Assembly (NCBI GenBank): GCA_025267735.1
Contig: CM046299.1
Span: 26,686,468 to 26,750,467 of the forward strand
Direction: 5' to 3'
DNA: 64,000 nucleotides
DNA from: Mactra quadrangularis
Lineage: Eukaryota; Mollusca; Bivalvia; Venerida; Mactridae
Shown here: piece by piece, positions 22,278-36,500 of the stretch
Numbering within the stretch: the stretch's first letter is position 1
Layout: each line of letters begins with the position of its first letter
Translations under genes and position numbers: made by a program
The notes under the pieces: model-generated
Seen by the model: the letters and a program-made list of their open reading frames with translations, nothing else
The model's database searches: none
Told to the model about the DNA's origin: nothing

Positions 22278-23440
22278 AATATATGATTGTTATTTTACAG
22301 TAAAATTCAGGCATATGATTGTTATTTTACAGTAAAATTCAGGCATATGATTGTTATTTTATTGTAAAATTCAAGCATATGATTGTTACTTTGCAGTAAA
22401 ATTCAAGCATATGATTGTTACTTTGCAGTAAAATTCAAGCATATGATTGTTATTTTACAGTAAAATTCTAACATATGATTGTTACTTTACAGTAAAATTC
22501 AAGCATATGATTGTTACTTTACAGTAAAATTCTAACATATGATTGTTATTTTACAGTAAAGTTCAAGAAGTGATTGTTACTTTACAGTAAAATTCTAACA
22601 TATGATTGTTATTTTACACTAAAATTCAAGCATATGATAGTTTTTTACAGTAATATTCAAGCATATGATTGTTATTTTACAGAAATATTCAAGCATATGA
22701 TTGTTATTTTACAGAAATATTCAAGCATATGATTGTTATTTCACAGTAAATTTCAAGCATATGATAGTTATTTTTACAGTAAAATTCAAGCATATGATTG
22801 TTATTTTATAGTAAAATTCAAGCATATGATTGTTATTTTATAGTAAAATTCAAGCATATGATTGTTATTTTACAGTAAAATTCAAGCATGTGATTGTTAC
22901 TTTACAGTAAAATTCTAACATATGATTGTTATTTTACACTAAAATTCAAGCATATGATTGTTACTTTACACTAAAATTCAAGCATATGATAGTTTTTTAC
23001 AGTAATATTCAAGCATATGATTGTTATTTTACAGAAATATTCAAGTATATGATTGTTATTTCACAGTAATTTTCAAGCATATGATAGTTATTTTTACAGT
23101 AAAATTCAAGCATATGATTGTTTCTTTATAGTAAAATTCAAGCTTATGATTGTTATTTTATAGTAAAATTCAAGCATATGATTGTTATTTAACAGTAATA
23201 TTCCAAAAATGTTTGTAATTTTACAGTAATATTCAAGCATTTGACTTATATTTTACAGTATAATTCAAGCATATGATTGTTATTTTACTGTTATAATTAA
23301 ACAAATGTTTGTTATTAATAGCAAGCTAAATACAATGTACTATTATTTTATGGTAATATTCAAGCATATGATTGTTATTTTATGGTTATATTCAAACATG
23401 ATTGTTATTTACGGTAATATTTTGTCAAAATATAGATATG
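22278..23440. repeat. 32-bp tandem array (about 36 copies)
   Basis: The unit contains CATATGATTGTTATTTTACA followed by GTAAAATTCAAG. It is about 32 bp, with some units shortened. Higher-order order is visible: blocks near 22560-22760 and 22900-23100 repeat the same variant series (AACATATG, GATAGTTTTTTACAG, ACAGAAATATTC, TCACAGTAA). The right third is increasingly degenerate. It is 1.16 kb long and non-coding. Confidence 0.93.
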
Positions 23441-24465
23441 TTATTTTGTGTCATTAAAGTTCTTAAGTTAGCTTATTGTTGTGATTTTCTATCTCCATGG
23501 TAACAAAGCCCAGTGAAAGGATCAGCCAAGTTTTATTGCTTATATACCAACTCAGACCTTGCTGTAAAAAATAACCAGTACCTGGCTTGCCTGTGATAAT
23601 GCATAGTCTGTGTAAACCGATATATGAAAAAAGACAAATGAAAATGCAGGGATTCATTAAATGGTCCGAATTTGGTTTCCCAAATTACACCGAAATGGCT
23701 GAATTTTCTAGGAAAACGATTACTGCAGCAATTATATCTCGTAACTTGGTGTAATCCTGTGAAAATATGCAAAATGATAATTTCAAATTAAGCAAAAAAT
23801 CCGTAGTCGATCAATTTACAATTTACGATGTACATATGTACTGTTCATAATAATTGTCAAAAGGGTCTGTTTAAATGATGTACATTGTACGCACATCACC
23901 ATATTTACGTTTTGAGCGAGGATGTTCATTATTCAAGTACAAAAATATGCATGACCTAATATACGACATGTAACTTGTGCAAGTGATTATAGTTACTCCT
24001 ATAAAGAAATATAATAAGTTATATTAGCTTAAACTCTTTAACAAAAATGATTTTATAAAAAAACAATTTTATTTAACAAGTTAAAGGATAAACTTGAACT
24101 AATATTTACATATAATTCACTACTGTCTTATTATATTATACTATCAATCGTCATAATACACAAGTTAACGGATCAACTATATCAAAATATTATCATCATT
24201 TTATCCTTATACTATTGTTTGCAGGACTATCTGACACGACTAATGCTAATATTTTTAGTAAAGTCAAAAACCTCATTAAATCATTGAACTATGGTTTCAA
24301 TTTTCTGTATAAATCTTTATAATGGAGTTAGTAAAATTAAGCTCCAATTGACATACCTTTATTAAATTAAAAGTAAAAGTTTAGTATTTCGAAAACTTAT
24401 TCTCATAAAATTTTCACGACGCTGTTTTTTTCAATGTTCTTGGGTTTCCCTTTTCTTTCTTTTTA
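23441..24465. other. Gene-free stretch
   Basis: AT-rich; short ORFs only. No feature can be supported. Confidence 0.5.
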
Positions 24466-24745
24466 GTTGGGTTAAAACCGTAGCAACACATGGTATAGGT
24501 CATATCACGGCGGTCAGTCAATCTACCCAGCGTTCCTGGAAAGGCTAAATCTCTGGATTTAGCTGGCAACTAGGCGAGTGACAACTGTGTTACATAATTT
24601 GGAAATAAGTTGTTGGAGAGACAATGACCATAGAAATTTTTTCCATGACCAATTTTCACAAAAGTTTTCACCACTCAGGAATCGAACCAACGTCCCCCAG
24701 ATCAATAAACTTGTAATATCATATCACACATTCTAACCACAGACG
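24466..24745 (-). mobile_element. SINE-B copy
   Basis: Reads on the plus strand TTGGGTTAAAACCGTAGCAA, then CGGCGGTCAGTCAATCTACC, GGAAAGGCTAAATCTCTGGA, GTGACAACTGTG, a diverged body, and CAGGAATCGAACC (B-box complement). It is moderately diverged. Tail at the left, head at the right. Confidence 0.8.
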
Positions 24746-25110
24746 GACATTTACCATGTGAAATATCACTAACCGTCTATGGGCTAATTATAACCTAATA
24801 ATTTTCCACTACGATTAATCTGTCAGTATGAATAAATAATCATTGTGATAAAGGCTGTGGTGGTCAGATTTTTTACTTATATTTAAGGTAATCATCCATA
24901 CATTATAATACGATAATGTCCACACTGTTTTGATAAAAGGAATAAATATTTATCATGAACTGAAGGTCTTAAGTATTTGTTGTCTTCAATACAGTAGAAA
25001 ATTAAATCAGTTATAAGAATTCATACATAGGTTCTCATAAAATTGAATACACATACTATGCACTACTAGTATTGTACTGTGTAATGAGGGCTGAATTTGA
25101 TACATGATAG

Positions 25111-25549
25111 TAGGGCTGTCACGATACGCCAGAAGCGTATCGCGATATACTGCAATATGCTGACATCGTATCGCGATACGTACCAAGATATATTGTGGGC
25201 TTTTTGATTCGTTTTGCCTCCACTGAAATTAACAGAAACATTGCAAATCTTGCATGCAGCTACTGATAGAATCTAGTCTCTTTAACTATATACTGTTATT
25301 TAGGACTGTGACGCGCCCCAATCGGTTAAATTCTTGTAACTTAAAGTTAGATGGAATGAACACTGGAAAAACTGACGTTTCGCTACTTTTATTTCGCGAA
25401 GGGTAGAATTTTCCAATGAAATAAAATATATCGTCAAATACCGGTACGTTTAAATCGTACGGCAGTACGTATTGCCGCAGCTGCGTATTGCAATATACTG
25501 GTATGTATATAATATCATATTATAATACCGGTATATCGTGACAGCCCTA
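25111..25549. mobile_element. hAT-like MITE with TAGGGCTGTCACGATA ends
   Basis: The 16-bp ends TAGGGCTGTCACGATA and TATCGTGACAGCCCTA are perfect inverted repeats. The inner parts are rich in CGATA/TATCG and AATAT. At 439 bp with no transposase it is non-autonomous. No clean 8-bp duplication was seen, so the flanks have decayed or the insertion was atypical. Confidence 0.8.
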
Positions 25550-25859
25550 TTCGTAATGGTTGATATCAATTGTTTCTTTGAGCGCCGAATGCAGTCAATC
25601 TTTTTCTGCAAATTCACTGGGGCTGTTATCTCCATAAAAGTGCTTTGATTCTATTGGTGTTACCGAGTTGATTTGCGTTTTGCGTTCGACTTACATGTTC
25701 CTGAGTGGTTCTTTTTAAATTTGTAATTCTCCACACTTGCTGGAAGAAATCTGCTTTCTCTAAGGTTTAGTTTAGGAGAAGACTTGTGCAGGATTTTCTC
25801 CTCCTTGCGGACTGGGTTTCGTTCCTAACGGATACATGTAGTTCCTAAGCAAATATTTC

Positions 25860-25965
25860 ATTAGACGATTTAGGGAAACCGGGGGAGGGGGAGGGAGGTT
25901 CCTACGCCAACGTTTCATTAGACGATTGTGGGTAACCAGGAGTGGGGGAGGAGGGAGGTTCCTGT
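25860..25965. repeat. Imperfect direct duplication (about 60 bp)
   Basis: TTTCATTAGACGATTTAGGG...GGGAGGTTCCTACG is followed about 58 bp later by TTTCATTAGACGATTGTGGG...GGGAGGTTCCTGTG. Two tandem copies of a G-rich unit. Confidence 0.6.
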
Positions 25966-26135
25966 GACTTTTAAAAAAAAGTTTCTATTCCACTATACTA
26001 TAGACAGTGACGACCGAGAAAATTAAAAAAGCACTTCGTTACATATACATGTATAGATCCCTGTTATATAGAATCCCTGTGTAAATCAATGAGTCGAGAG
26101 AGGACATAATAATATATGGTGTACCATTTGGACAT

Positions 26136-26301
26136 TACAGTTAAGTTCCGCTATTAAGACTACTTTTGTTATTTCAAAATCATGCGATTTTAGACAATTA
26201 TACAGGCCCAAATGCTTAATTTGTGAACAAAATGGTCTCTATAATAAGACCGCTATTAGGACCATCGATTTTGCCGGTCTTAATAGCAGAACTTCACTGT
26301 A
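26136..26301. mobile_element. Mariner/pogo-like MITE (TACAGT ends)
   Basis: The left end TACAGTTAAGTTCCGCTATT and AAGAC is matched, inverted, by GTCTTAATAGCAGAACTTCA and CTGTA (23 of 25). At 166 bp with TA at the outer edges it is consistent with Tc1/mariner/pogo insertion. The same CTATTAAGAC ends surround the nested MITE at 52022. Confidence 0.65.
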
Positions 26302-27536
26302 TTATGAAACGTTTTGTCTCCATAAATGGTAATGCACGATGGTTCATGATAAAACAACCATCGTTGTGTTACCAGACAAAAAAGCCACAGATGTCCAAAC
26401 AGAACCTAGCATTGATCAAAGTGTATCTTAAAGACTATCTTTCATAAATTTTCAGTCAGAAACCTCGTGATTTACTCTAAATTAAAAATGTAATTCTAGA
26501 TCGGGATGGACGAATGGTATAGAAACATTCCTACCATAGTCTTGTAGTTTGGTTTGAAACTAACGAATCTTTATCCCCGGTATCGAAAAAGGTAGGCTTT
26601 TATCATTTTCTAATAATGATATTGAGAAGAGAACTCTCTTAGGTATTGGACAATAGAAAGACAAATTGGCTCGATGTCATAGTGACCAGTTCCTAAGGCG
26701 TGGAATACATTCTAATATATACAAATATTACGTACGTCTAAATGTCCCGACTGTGATAAACAATATTCACTCAATATAAGATTACAAAAGTCAAGACTTT
26801 CAATTAAGGAGACATAAGTCCGAGCTATTATTGTTACAATAACTGAGAACAATAATTTACCATTTTGTGTGTACGGGTATATATATGCAGTTTTGTTAAA
26901 TTCGAGTATTTCAGTCTTGAAATAAGTATAGAAGCTGTGGGAGAAGTGCATTTTAAGGACACCTTACTAGTGACGTGAGAGTTAACACTTAGAGCTCTTT
27001 AAAGTTTTGAAACAGTGAAAACAAAACTAACTTAGCTGAATAAAACATTGATAACGATTTTATGAAATGCTTTAAGTTAACTAACTTAAAGCATAATTTA
27101 CCGACAGTATCACGTTTTAAGATAACATATCAAAATAAATAACATTTCATTGCAGGAAATTTGTCGTAAATTCCGCTGCTGGTTGATGTATGTTATAAAT
27201 ATTACCATTCCGAGGTAATCAAACTCATAAGAGTCAATTTAAATGATTAAATAAACGCAATTGTTAACATAGATAACGGCTAGGGCGAGATGCGCTTGTA
27301 GTTTTATGAAGAATAACTGATCGCGGACATTTATTGACAGATCAAGTTGTATATTATAATACTAAATAACTGTCACTCAACCTTCTTACCAGCTATCATT
27401 GAGGACTTATAAAGGAATTATATCTCTTCTTTATTTTTGATGACAACCAGGTGAAACGGATTTAAAAACAGAAATAAGAAACTGAAAGATTTGACGATTT
27501 TGTGCTGGTTGGATCGATTCACGTGTATTAGGGAAA
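26302..27536. other. Gene-free stretch upstream of a candidate first exon
   Basis: AT-rich. Near 27073-27095 TTAAGTTAACTAACTTAA is a small palindrome. No TATA-Inr arrangement stands out. If the ATG at 27537 is used, the core promoter would lie in the last few hundred bases. Confidence 0.35.
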
Positions 27537-27545
27537 ATGACAGAG
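27537..27545 (+). CDS. Candidate first coding exon A (Met-Thr-Glu)
   Basis: GGGAAAATGACAGAG|GTATTT: an ATG in a good context, two further codons, then a GT donor in phase 0, which fits the phase-0 acceptor of the next exon at 32586 (Val-Asp-Trp). It is too short to be proven by sequence alone. Confidence 0.35.
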
Positions 27546-30500
27546 GTATTTCGATTTTTTTTATAATTTTAACAAAATATTGACTGTTCTCACATATTAT
27601 GACAAAATATCGAATACTCTTATTGTTTCAATTTTTGCATGACCTGTTTATCATTGTCGAAGATAATTTAAATTTACATTTATTGGGTTGACACATTCTC
27701 ATTCAAACATACAATTTTAGCAAATTAATCATTACTGTTAGACAACTCACGGTTTCAGTGATAATGAGTATGAATTAAAATCGTTTTTGTCGTAGACTTT
27801 TGACATCTAAGGAATTAATATTTGATGGTGAAAATTGTTCTGAGACAAAAAATAACAAATTGATTATCAAGTGCATTTATCAAATCAGTTGAAATAGTAT
27901 TGTAACCGGAACGTGTAATGTATTTTTTGTATTAATTTGCAATAACTATAGCAAAGTTATAGTTTCAAGTATTTATTATAAATTTTAGTGAACTTGGTTC
28001 CTATAGCAACAGATGTTTTAAGCGTAGTCCAACTCAATTTTTGTACCGTAGCTTGTAGTGCGCCGGAATTTAGAACCTAGTTTTTCGAAGGGGGGTACGG
28101 GTTCGAATCCCATTAGAAAGTTATTTGTAGGAATTGCCGGCCTTGTAGAAGGGAATATGATTACTGATTATAGACATGGGTCTATGATAGCTAGGTCAGG
28201 TGCACTGGTAACCGTAAAATATCCTCAATTGTGTTGTCACGGAGTTGAACTCATTATAGGTCCAGTCCAAACGGAATGTGATATCCCACCATGACCCGGG
28301 TCGATAGCGCAGTTGGTAGCGCGCCGGTATTTGAAATCTCGTGCCCAAGGGGGTGCGGTTTCGAATCCCACCCGGGGAGGTTATACCCTTCCATGAAAAT
28401 TTGACAATAATGTCGATTTTCCTCCATTGATTAGATAATATGGAGAAGTTTCCGGCCTTGTGGAAGGGTAGGTGAGTACTGGTTATAGACAATGGTCCAG
28501 GAAAGCTAGGTTAGGTGCACTGGACGCCGTAAAATGACCTAAATTGTGTTGACACGGCGTTAACTCCAATAAATAAATGAATACCACCATGACTTCAAGT
28601 GCTCGTTCGTTAGTTATACACTTTTTACACTATTCACATGGTACTTTTAGAAATACATGTACATAGTAAGGTAATTTAGATAATAATGAATTAAGGTTGA
28701 AAATAAAAACAATTTTAATTATTAATTCATGCTAAATTCGTTCAACTGTGACCGCTGTATACAGGTAATTTGACAACTGGGATAAGATAGAAATACTATA
28801 AAAAAGGTCAGAGTAGTGAGAATTTGTGGAGTGCATTTGTTAATGTTGAGGGCATAGCATGAAATGTAGCTGCAAACAAAAAATCACTGATTTCTTTGTT
28901 TTAGTCATTCTTTGTTCAAAGTTTTGTTTTATTAATTTAGAGTCACAACTTCAATAATGATAATGTGAATAATGAATTAAGGTTGAATATAAAAACAATT
29001 TTAATTATTAATTCATGTTAATTATGAACTCTGTCTCTCAAGTCTGACGAAACATGGCCTGTTTGTTCCTCCCTCCGAACAAAGGCCACCTGTGAACAAA
29101 GGCCACTTTTCTATTTTCCCTTGGCCGGCCGTTGTTCACAGGTTGGACTGTACTTTTGTTATTTTATTGAAAGTAACATGAAAACTATGTTTTCTTTGAA
29201 GTTATTTTTTCCATTATATATAACTTAATCCTGGGCTTCTAGGCTTATCGTTAGGAAATGTTTTAATTTATGTCTATCTATAATATAAAAACTTATATTT
29301 TGTTAATACAATGTACACAAAACGTGCAGATTGTAATACTAGATGAAATTTGCACAAATCTTGAATTTTAGGACCAAAGTTTGTCTTCATAATATAAAAT
29401 TATCATAATACTTCATTATGACAACTTTTATTGTAAACTCTGATTAATGTAGCTACTTAATAGTAATACACACATATGAGGATATCTCCAGGTCCTGGAT
29501 TCACAAAAAATATTCACTTTAACTTAAATAATATTACTTAACAATTTGAGGGGGAAATGATGGGATTTGATAGAATATTATTTTCTTACATCTTGTATAT
29601 GTTTTGAATAGATATTGAAAAAAAACAACACTAAAGTGTTTTGAGTGAAATTTAGATTGGGTGCCATGATAAATTTGTGCCCTGTGTCGTAAAGGAGTTA
29701 AAAGTTGTATTTAAGCCACAAGGAACAGTTATATGTCATTCTCTATTTAGGAATATTTTCAGGAACGACACACGGTCGTAGACGTAATACTTAGTTCATT
29801 TAATAATGTTTACCACAATTTTGTCGTATGTATTTCATTCCCTTCTAAATTCAATTTGTTTCATCGATTATCAATGATCAGTTTATAATTGAAGAAAATA
29901 ATCATATTTATCATTGACACGTGACCCCCTACCATTGTTATCACAGTTGTTTTATACATAGAGTATTAGAATATGTCATATTTATTTCAAACTGAAAGTT
30001 ATAGCGAACGTTTAAAAGATTATGTTGTAAAGTCGTTCAGACTTAAGTGTACAGTTGCGTCAACTCATAGAATATATTTTCATGTGTGCTTGGTACGAAA
30101 GTAATGCATTATTTGGTAATTTTACGTCATATACAAAATGTTCAGTCATATAGCTCTGGATAGGCCATGATCTCTGGACTCTAACTTTCAACCAAGTATT
30201 AACCCCTGGGGTCCGTATTACCAAGTCTCTTACGACTAATTATAGTCTTAAATCATTCTATATTATTATATAAAATTGTCGTAAGATTGTTGATAATATG
30301 CTGCCCAGATACCCTTTCCAGGCCAGTGTCTGACAATTGCTGTACTTGATAAATAGGTAACAAGGAGAATGACCCAAGGTTATTTCATAATTAAGCTCTG
30401 TGTAAAGGTATATAGCCAAGTTCCGGTATCAAGCCCACGATTCCTGTTGTTTAGAACATGCAAATGGATAATAGGTCTAAATGAGTCATTTTCAAGACAG

Positions 30501-33500
30501 ATGCTCTGTGGTTACTTCACTGGATAATGCCACCATCAAAAAAGCGTAATGCAATGGGCTAAGTATTCCAAGCATGTTCATAGCTTACTTTCATTATGTG
30601 CAATTGCAAATTTTGTACTGCCTTAAACTTTAAAATCAGCTGACAAATATGTATTAAAACTAATTGTTCAAGATATATAAACAATATACAAGTTTTCAAG
30701 TATATTTGAATATTGTATCTGCAATTAATGTATATTAAATTGAACATTCTTGTATAAACTATGATAAGATACGTCAATGCCATTGTAAGACCAGGTTAGA
30801 ATTGGTTCTACGTTCATTGAATAGATTATATAATAATAGTAAGAATAACAAGTTTAAGTAAGAATGTAAGATTAGGTAAGATTTATCAGTTTGATTTTTA
30901 CATGTTTATATCACCCTATCACAATTTGTCAACTACACACTTAATTATTAACAATCACATGCCAATATGTTTTATACCATTATTGTTAACAACATTTAAA
31001 GACATAGATACGTCCACCCAATACCAAGGAAGGACTTACAAATCATAGAATAGAAAATTAAAAATTTCACATATACTTATAATTTAAACAGATATTATTT
31101 AAAAATATAAATGGGGAAATATTAGCAATCCTTGTTTAAAGTCATAGATGTGGTCAATTTAACTGACAACAAGGAAATTTCACTAATGCGTTCTTAATAC
31201 AATGAAAATGATATTAAAGGTACTAGTTCACAGATTTGGTTAAGATTTTTCTATATTTTCAAAATACCATTCAGTGTCTGTAACTGTGTCAAAACATTGA
31301 ATTTTAATATTTTAGGACAAACTGACCGATAGAATGCAAGAAATGCACAATACACATGACAGTGACGTAATTTCCTTAGCTGCGACATCCTTTACCTTGG
31401 TCAGTTTCCTAAGGATATCGCTAACTAGCGTTTTGTCATCTGGTACCCTTCTTACACAATAGTAAGTAACTATGCGATATAAAATCGAGGGTACCGTGGG
31501 GCGAGGCGCTAGCTAGCTATATCCTTAGGTTACTGCCCGCATAACAAGACTGCAATATTTTATGCGTATTCTTATTATTCATGTACGTATTTAAGATTGA
31601 ATTTTACAATAAAAAGAAAATGATACAAAATAATGTATTTTTGTGTGCACTAGACACATTTTGATGTAGCAGACGATATTTAAACAACCTAAGATATCAT
31701 TCACATAAAAATACATAACCACTTTAAATATGTGCAATATTACATCAATGTCACAATATAATATCAGATAATAGTCTTTGAATTCGTGGTGGGCATGGAA
31801 TAAATCATTATTATCTTACAATGGCTTAGAGACTTTTACTCTCTAAACTTTTATATGCGTTTTATACCTAACGTTCTTTTTATGGATGCACTTGAAATAC
31901 GACGCCTAGAAGTCAACAAGACTTGGTCATAAACTATCTGTTAATATTGCATCGGTAGCTATCCAAGACGTTTTTATTCCACTTGAAATATAGATATAAA
32001 ACAATATATTATATATTACAAACTTCTTCTGAAGAAGTATCGGATTATAAAAAGGAGACCAGCTAATCTTCATGTACACACAAAATTACTTTTTATCTAA
32101 GCTCCATGTAACTACAATGAGAATTTAAGACGGACACTTGAATTATAAAAATCTACATGATGCGATCATACATGCATACATGATTTCTGGCTGTCCACTC
32201 CATATTTAAATATTCGAATACATTTTGGTTTGACTTTAAGTGCTTTACGCCACTCTTCCCCAATTCTATCCATTCAGCCACGATCAGTCGAGATCGACCT
32301 ATTCAATGTTTTTTTGACGGGCTTAGATCGCTCTCGACCTTAGGTCTTTTAAAATCAGTACCTCGCAATGGCCGACAGTTTTACTACAGGCAGATTTTAT
32401 TTCTCGTACGAAAATCAAACCTTAGACTCCTTGACATACAGCAGGACGCATTACGCCTACCTACTCACCAGTTGAGATGAACAAATGATAAACATCACTT
32501 TCTGTTTTATATGTCAAAAATTCTGAAATAAACAACGAATTATTTTTTTCTTTTTGTTAATTTAGCATATTTGTTATAATTCCAGGTTGATTGGGTTGTC
32601 TACAAAAGTCCATTATGGCACATGGACAAAGTACAAGGGAAAGTGAAACCCTTACCGGACCCTAATACACGTCTATCAATGGAACGATTGTTTATAAATG
32701 ATGCAATAAAAACACAAGTATATCATTATCCAAGAAAGAAGCCTATAATACCTGTATATACAGCAAGAAAAGATAAATATGCCCAGTCATACTTCCAGTC
32801 ACCTTTAGTGAAGTCACTTATAAACAGAGAGAAATTATCATCAGCGGTGAGTACATGTGCAGCTATTGTTTTAACTTTATAACAGCTCAGAACATGTTTG
32901 CAAATCCGAAAATCTTGCAAACTTACTTTGAAATTTCTACCAAGGTAACATTCTCCCAGTTCTACTTTCATTAATATTACACAAAGCAAGATATAAATGC
33001 AGATTTAACATTATAATGATGTTCCAAGCAATATTGTGGAAATATAAAAATCCACATATTTGAGAATATGAGAATTCTCCCAAGGAAAATCCTTTTTACT
33101 TAAAATTAATCATATTAGTAGTTAAGATATTAGAATGAAAGTTTACTGGTGTTATGCCCATTTGTAGATCTACACTTGTTGAAAATTTGAAACTATGAAA
33201 CACATTAAAAAATCTTAAAGTAGAAGCATATCATAAATTAGACCCAAAGTTGTATATTTGAAATATGATTGATAAGTGCGCAATGCGTTTTTAAATATCA
33301 AAAGCGATATTTTTTAATTAGTGACGTCATCAGTTTTTTGCCCCCAAAATTTGAATAATCACCTGACAGATTCGTAAAAAGGACACTATTTTCTATCACA
33401 AACAATCAAAATATTGCTGATATACCGATGAGCACAGCGAAACACATTTTTAGCCTTTGGACGACATACTAAAATAAAGGTGTAAAGATTATTTACTCTG

Positions 33501-36500
33501 ACACCTAACAACGCCAACCAAAATTTAACTTGGACAAGCATCATTTCCCGCCACATTTGATCATGAACTTCAAATATATATTTTCTGAAGCTACAAATAT
33601 GTTATCATCAAGATTGAACAATAATTTATTAGTAGTATTATAGATCATTTATGACATGACAATTTACTGGTATTTTATCTTACAAGTACCACTACTTGAT
33701 GTGTGAAATATCAGTTTGCAATTCAAGTACAACCTCTCTAATGGTCTTAAAATTTCACTTATCTATAGGCAATTACGGACCGTTCAAGTCGTACGAATAT
33801 GTTTAAACAGGATCGTAAATTTCACTTTTGTCTTCACCGATTTTGTTGGAGGGGAGTGTGAGGTCTGTCGAAACTCAAAGCTGAACTGCAAAATATTATT
33901 TTGAACTTTATAGATCAGTTTGACGTAGTACATTGTATGTAATAAATAAGGCTTGTTATGAAATCAGCACTGAACTTTGAATAAGGCGTCGTTTACATCA
34001 TGGCCATATTTTAGCGTTTCTTAGTCTCAATCTATGTGATTTTCTTGATTTCGTTAAATAAAGTAAAACTCATATCTAAATGCACAACTTAAGCTATAAC
34101 TTAGAGTTAACCCATTAAAATGTCCCCCAATTTGAATAAAAATATCAAATTAAAAATGTTCAATGTTTCTGTTTGGCTAAATAATGTAGAACCATTTGAT
34201 ATCTAAGAAGAACTCATTTTACTAATACCATTCTTGTACCCAGAGGCTATCACGTTTCTCGATCTAGTATCGGGAATCTTGGTAGCCTCTGGGAACGATG
34301 ATGACTAATTCATGATTAGGTTGCCCTGCGATGAAATCAAAGCCTTATTAAAAGTCAATGGTTCTTACCATTGCAACTGGCCGTGGCTACATTACTAATA
34401 GAAGTTTGACCTAAATGTTTCAGCCAAGATACATAAACTATGTACGTAAATCTAGAACCATGGAAATGTTCGCCACGGAAAAACTAGGAACATCTCGCAT
34501 ACCCCACGTTACGAAACACTTTGTACCAACTTGTTGTCTTCACTCACGACTTGGGATTAACTGCATTATTTGAATTCTCTTAGTAGTTCTTTTCATCTAT
34601 TAGTATTTATAGATTATTTCTAAACCATTGAAAATTGAAATAAATCATATTTATATAATTAATCATGTAATATTGAGGTAGGAGTTGATGATTTACTTCA
34701 CTTGTAAAGTTGAGAGATAAAAGGTTTGACTTAACAGAGGATATGATGAAGATCTTCATTTAATCTATGTACATCACTAACAATTTTAACAGTTATTTGT
34801 ATGATGTCAGTGGATTAGAAACTTCATTCTGTATATCAGAGACATTCCTTATCTAGCTGTAAATAATATACAGGTATACTTTGAATAAAAAGTGTCTAGT
34901 ATGAAATATCTGTGCTCGTTTGTTGGGTTTAACGCCGTAGCAACACATTTATAGATCATACAACGGCGGTCAGTCAACCTACTCACTCCTCCTGGAAAGG
35001 CTAAATCTCTGGATTTATAGCTGTTAACCAACTACTAAGCACATACTTTCGTCAGTGACTGACAACTGCCCTACATGATTAAATATCATTGGTAGGAGGG
35101 AGAATGGCCGTAGAAATAATTTCACGAACAAGCTCCACGAAAGTATGCCCCGCCCGGGAATCGAACCCACGACCCCTCGATCAGTAGACTTACGTGCTAC
35201 CAACTTAGCGAGCGTGACGGCTAATATCTGTGCTCAATAGATCGATGGTTGTAGCGCCGTTAAACATGTTAAACATCACAACGCCGCTAAACGTCGCAAT
35301 TGACACTGAATGTCACAACACTAACGCTAAATATCGCAATCAACGCTAAAGATCGCAATTTCCCCGATATTAAACGTCGCAATGCTGACGCGGAACATCG
35401 CACAAAAATCGACTGACGCTAAATGTCGCAACCTTGACGCTTAACCTCGCACTTTGTAGGTAGGTTTAGAATGGAACCTATACAACACACAAACACTGAA
35501 CAGGACAAATATGACTTCAAAGCAACCACACCATATATTCATTGCAACTATCCACATATCCACAGCAACCACCCTTAGGTCTATATAGCTGCCACTCTCA
35601 CGTCATAAGCTAACCACCTATAGGTTCATAGCATCCACTCTACCGACCATAGCAACCGTATATATGTACAGTGTATATAATTTTGTTTTTTATTTGATTG
35701 TATAGTTCAATTCTTAACTCATGGACATATTACCTATTTTTAAAAATAAAACCCGTGTACATTAAGTACACTGAATCCAAGAAAGACAAAAAAAACCGTA
35801 TATAAGCTCTCGCATTTCTAATACAAAATTTAATGGTGTAAGACCAGTCATCACTCTTGAAAGTATCACATAAGTTTAAATTCCATATATTTCCATTAAG
35901 AGTGATTTCGCTATTCCACGGGTGGTATCTTACATTGGCTTATCCTGTTGATTGAATCAAAATGGAATGCATTTCAGAATAAGTGTTTTATTATGACAAG
36001 TCGCTGTGTGAAGAGCTTTTAACCCAGCATGTAAAACACACTGATGTAAAGAGACAAAGGACGCAGTTATACTAGAAAATGTTTCTTTAATGTATAGTTT
36101 AATCCTTCGACCGGGTGGTAATGGTTTATCAATGCTGTCATTAAATGATATGAACTTATATCATGACGTATACAACTATGATATGTCTTATTTCTCACAT
36201 CTAAAGGATATTAATGATTTTTATCCTTATAGCATGATCTTGTTTGTCTTAAACATGATTGAAAGCATGAACTTCTTCTACTTTATGTCATATTGTAAAT
36301 CTAGAGGCCATGTTAGATTTGACAAGTTTATATATCCTAATCGCTGTTGATCCCTTCGCGATGACAGACGAGATCAGGAATGTATAACTTCCAGTTATGT
36401 ACCGTACCGTTCCGTTCCGTACTGATGTCATCCACTAGTATTGCCGCCAACTAGCGTATTGAAATCGTTTAACATAGTTCTATACACTTAAACAACATTT

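Noticed and set aside
22278..23440. CRISPR-like array (repeated unit with spacers)
   Set aside because: The unit is continuous, without unique spacers, in an animal genome; it is a tandem satellite.
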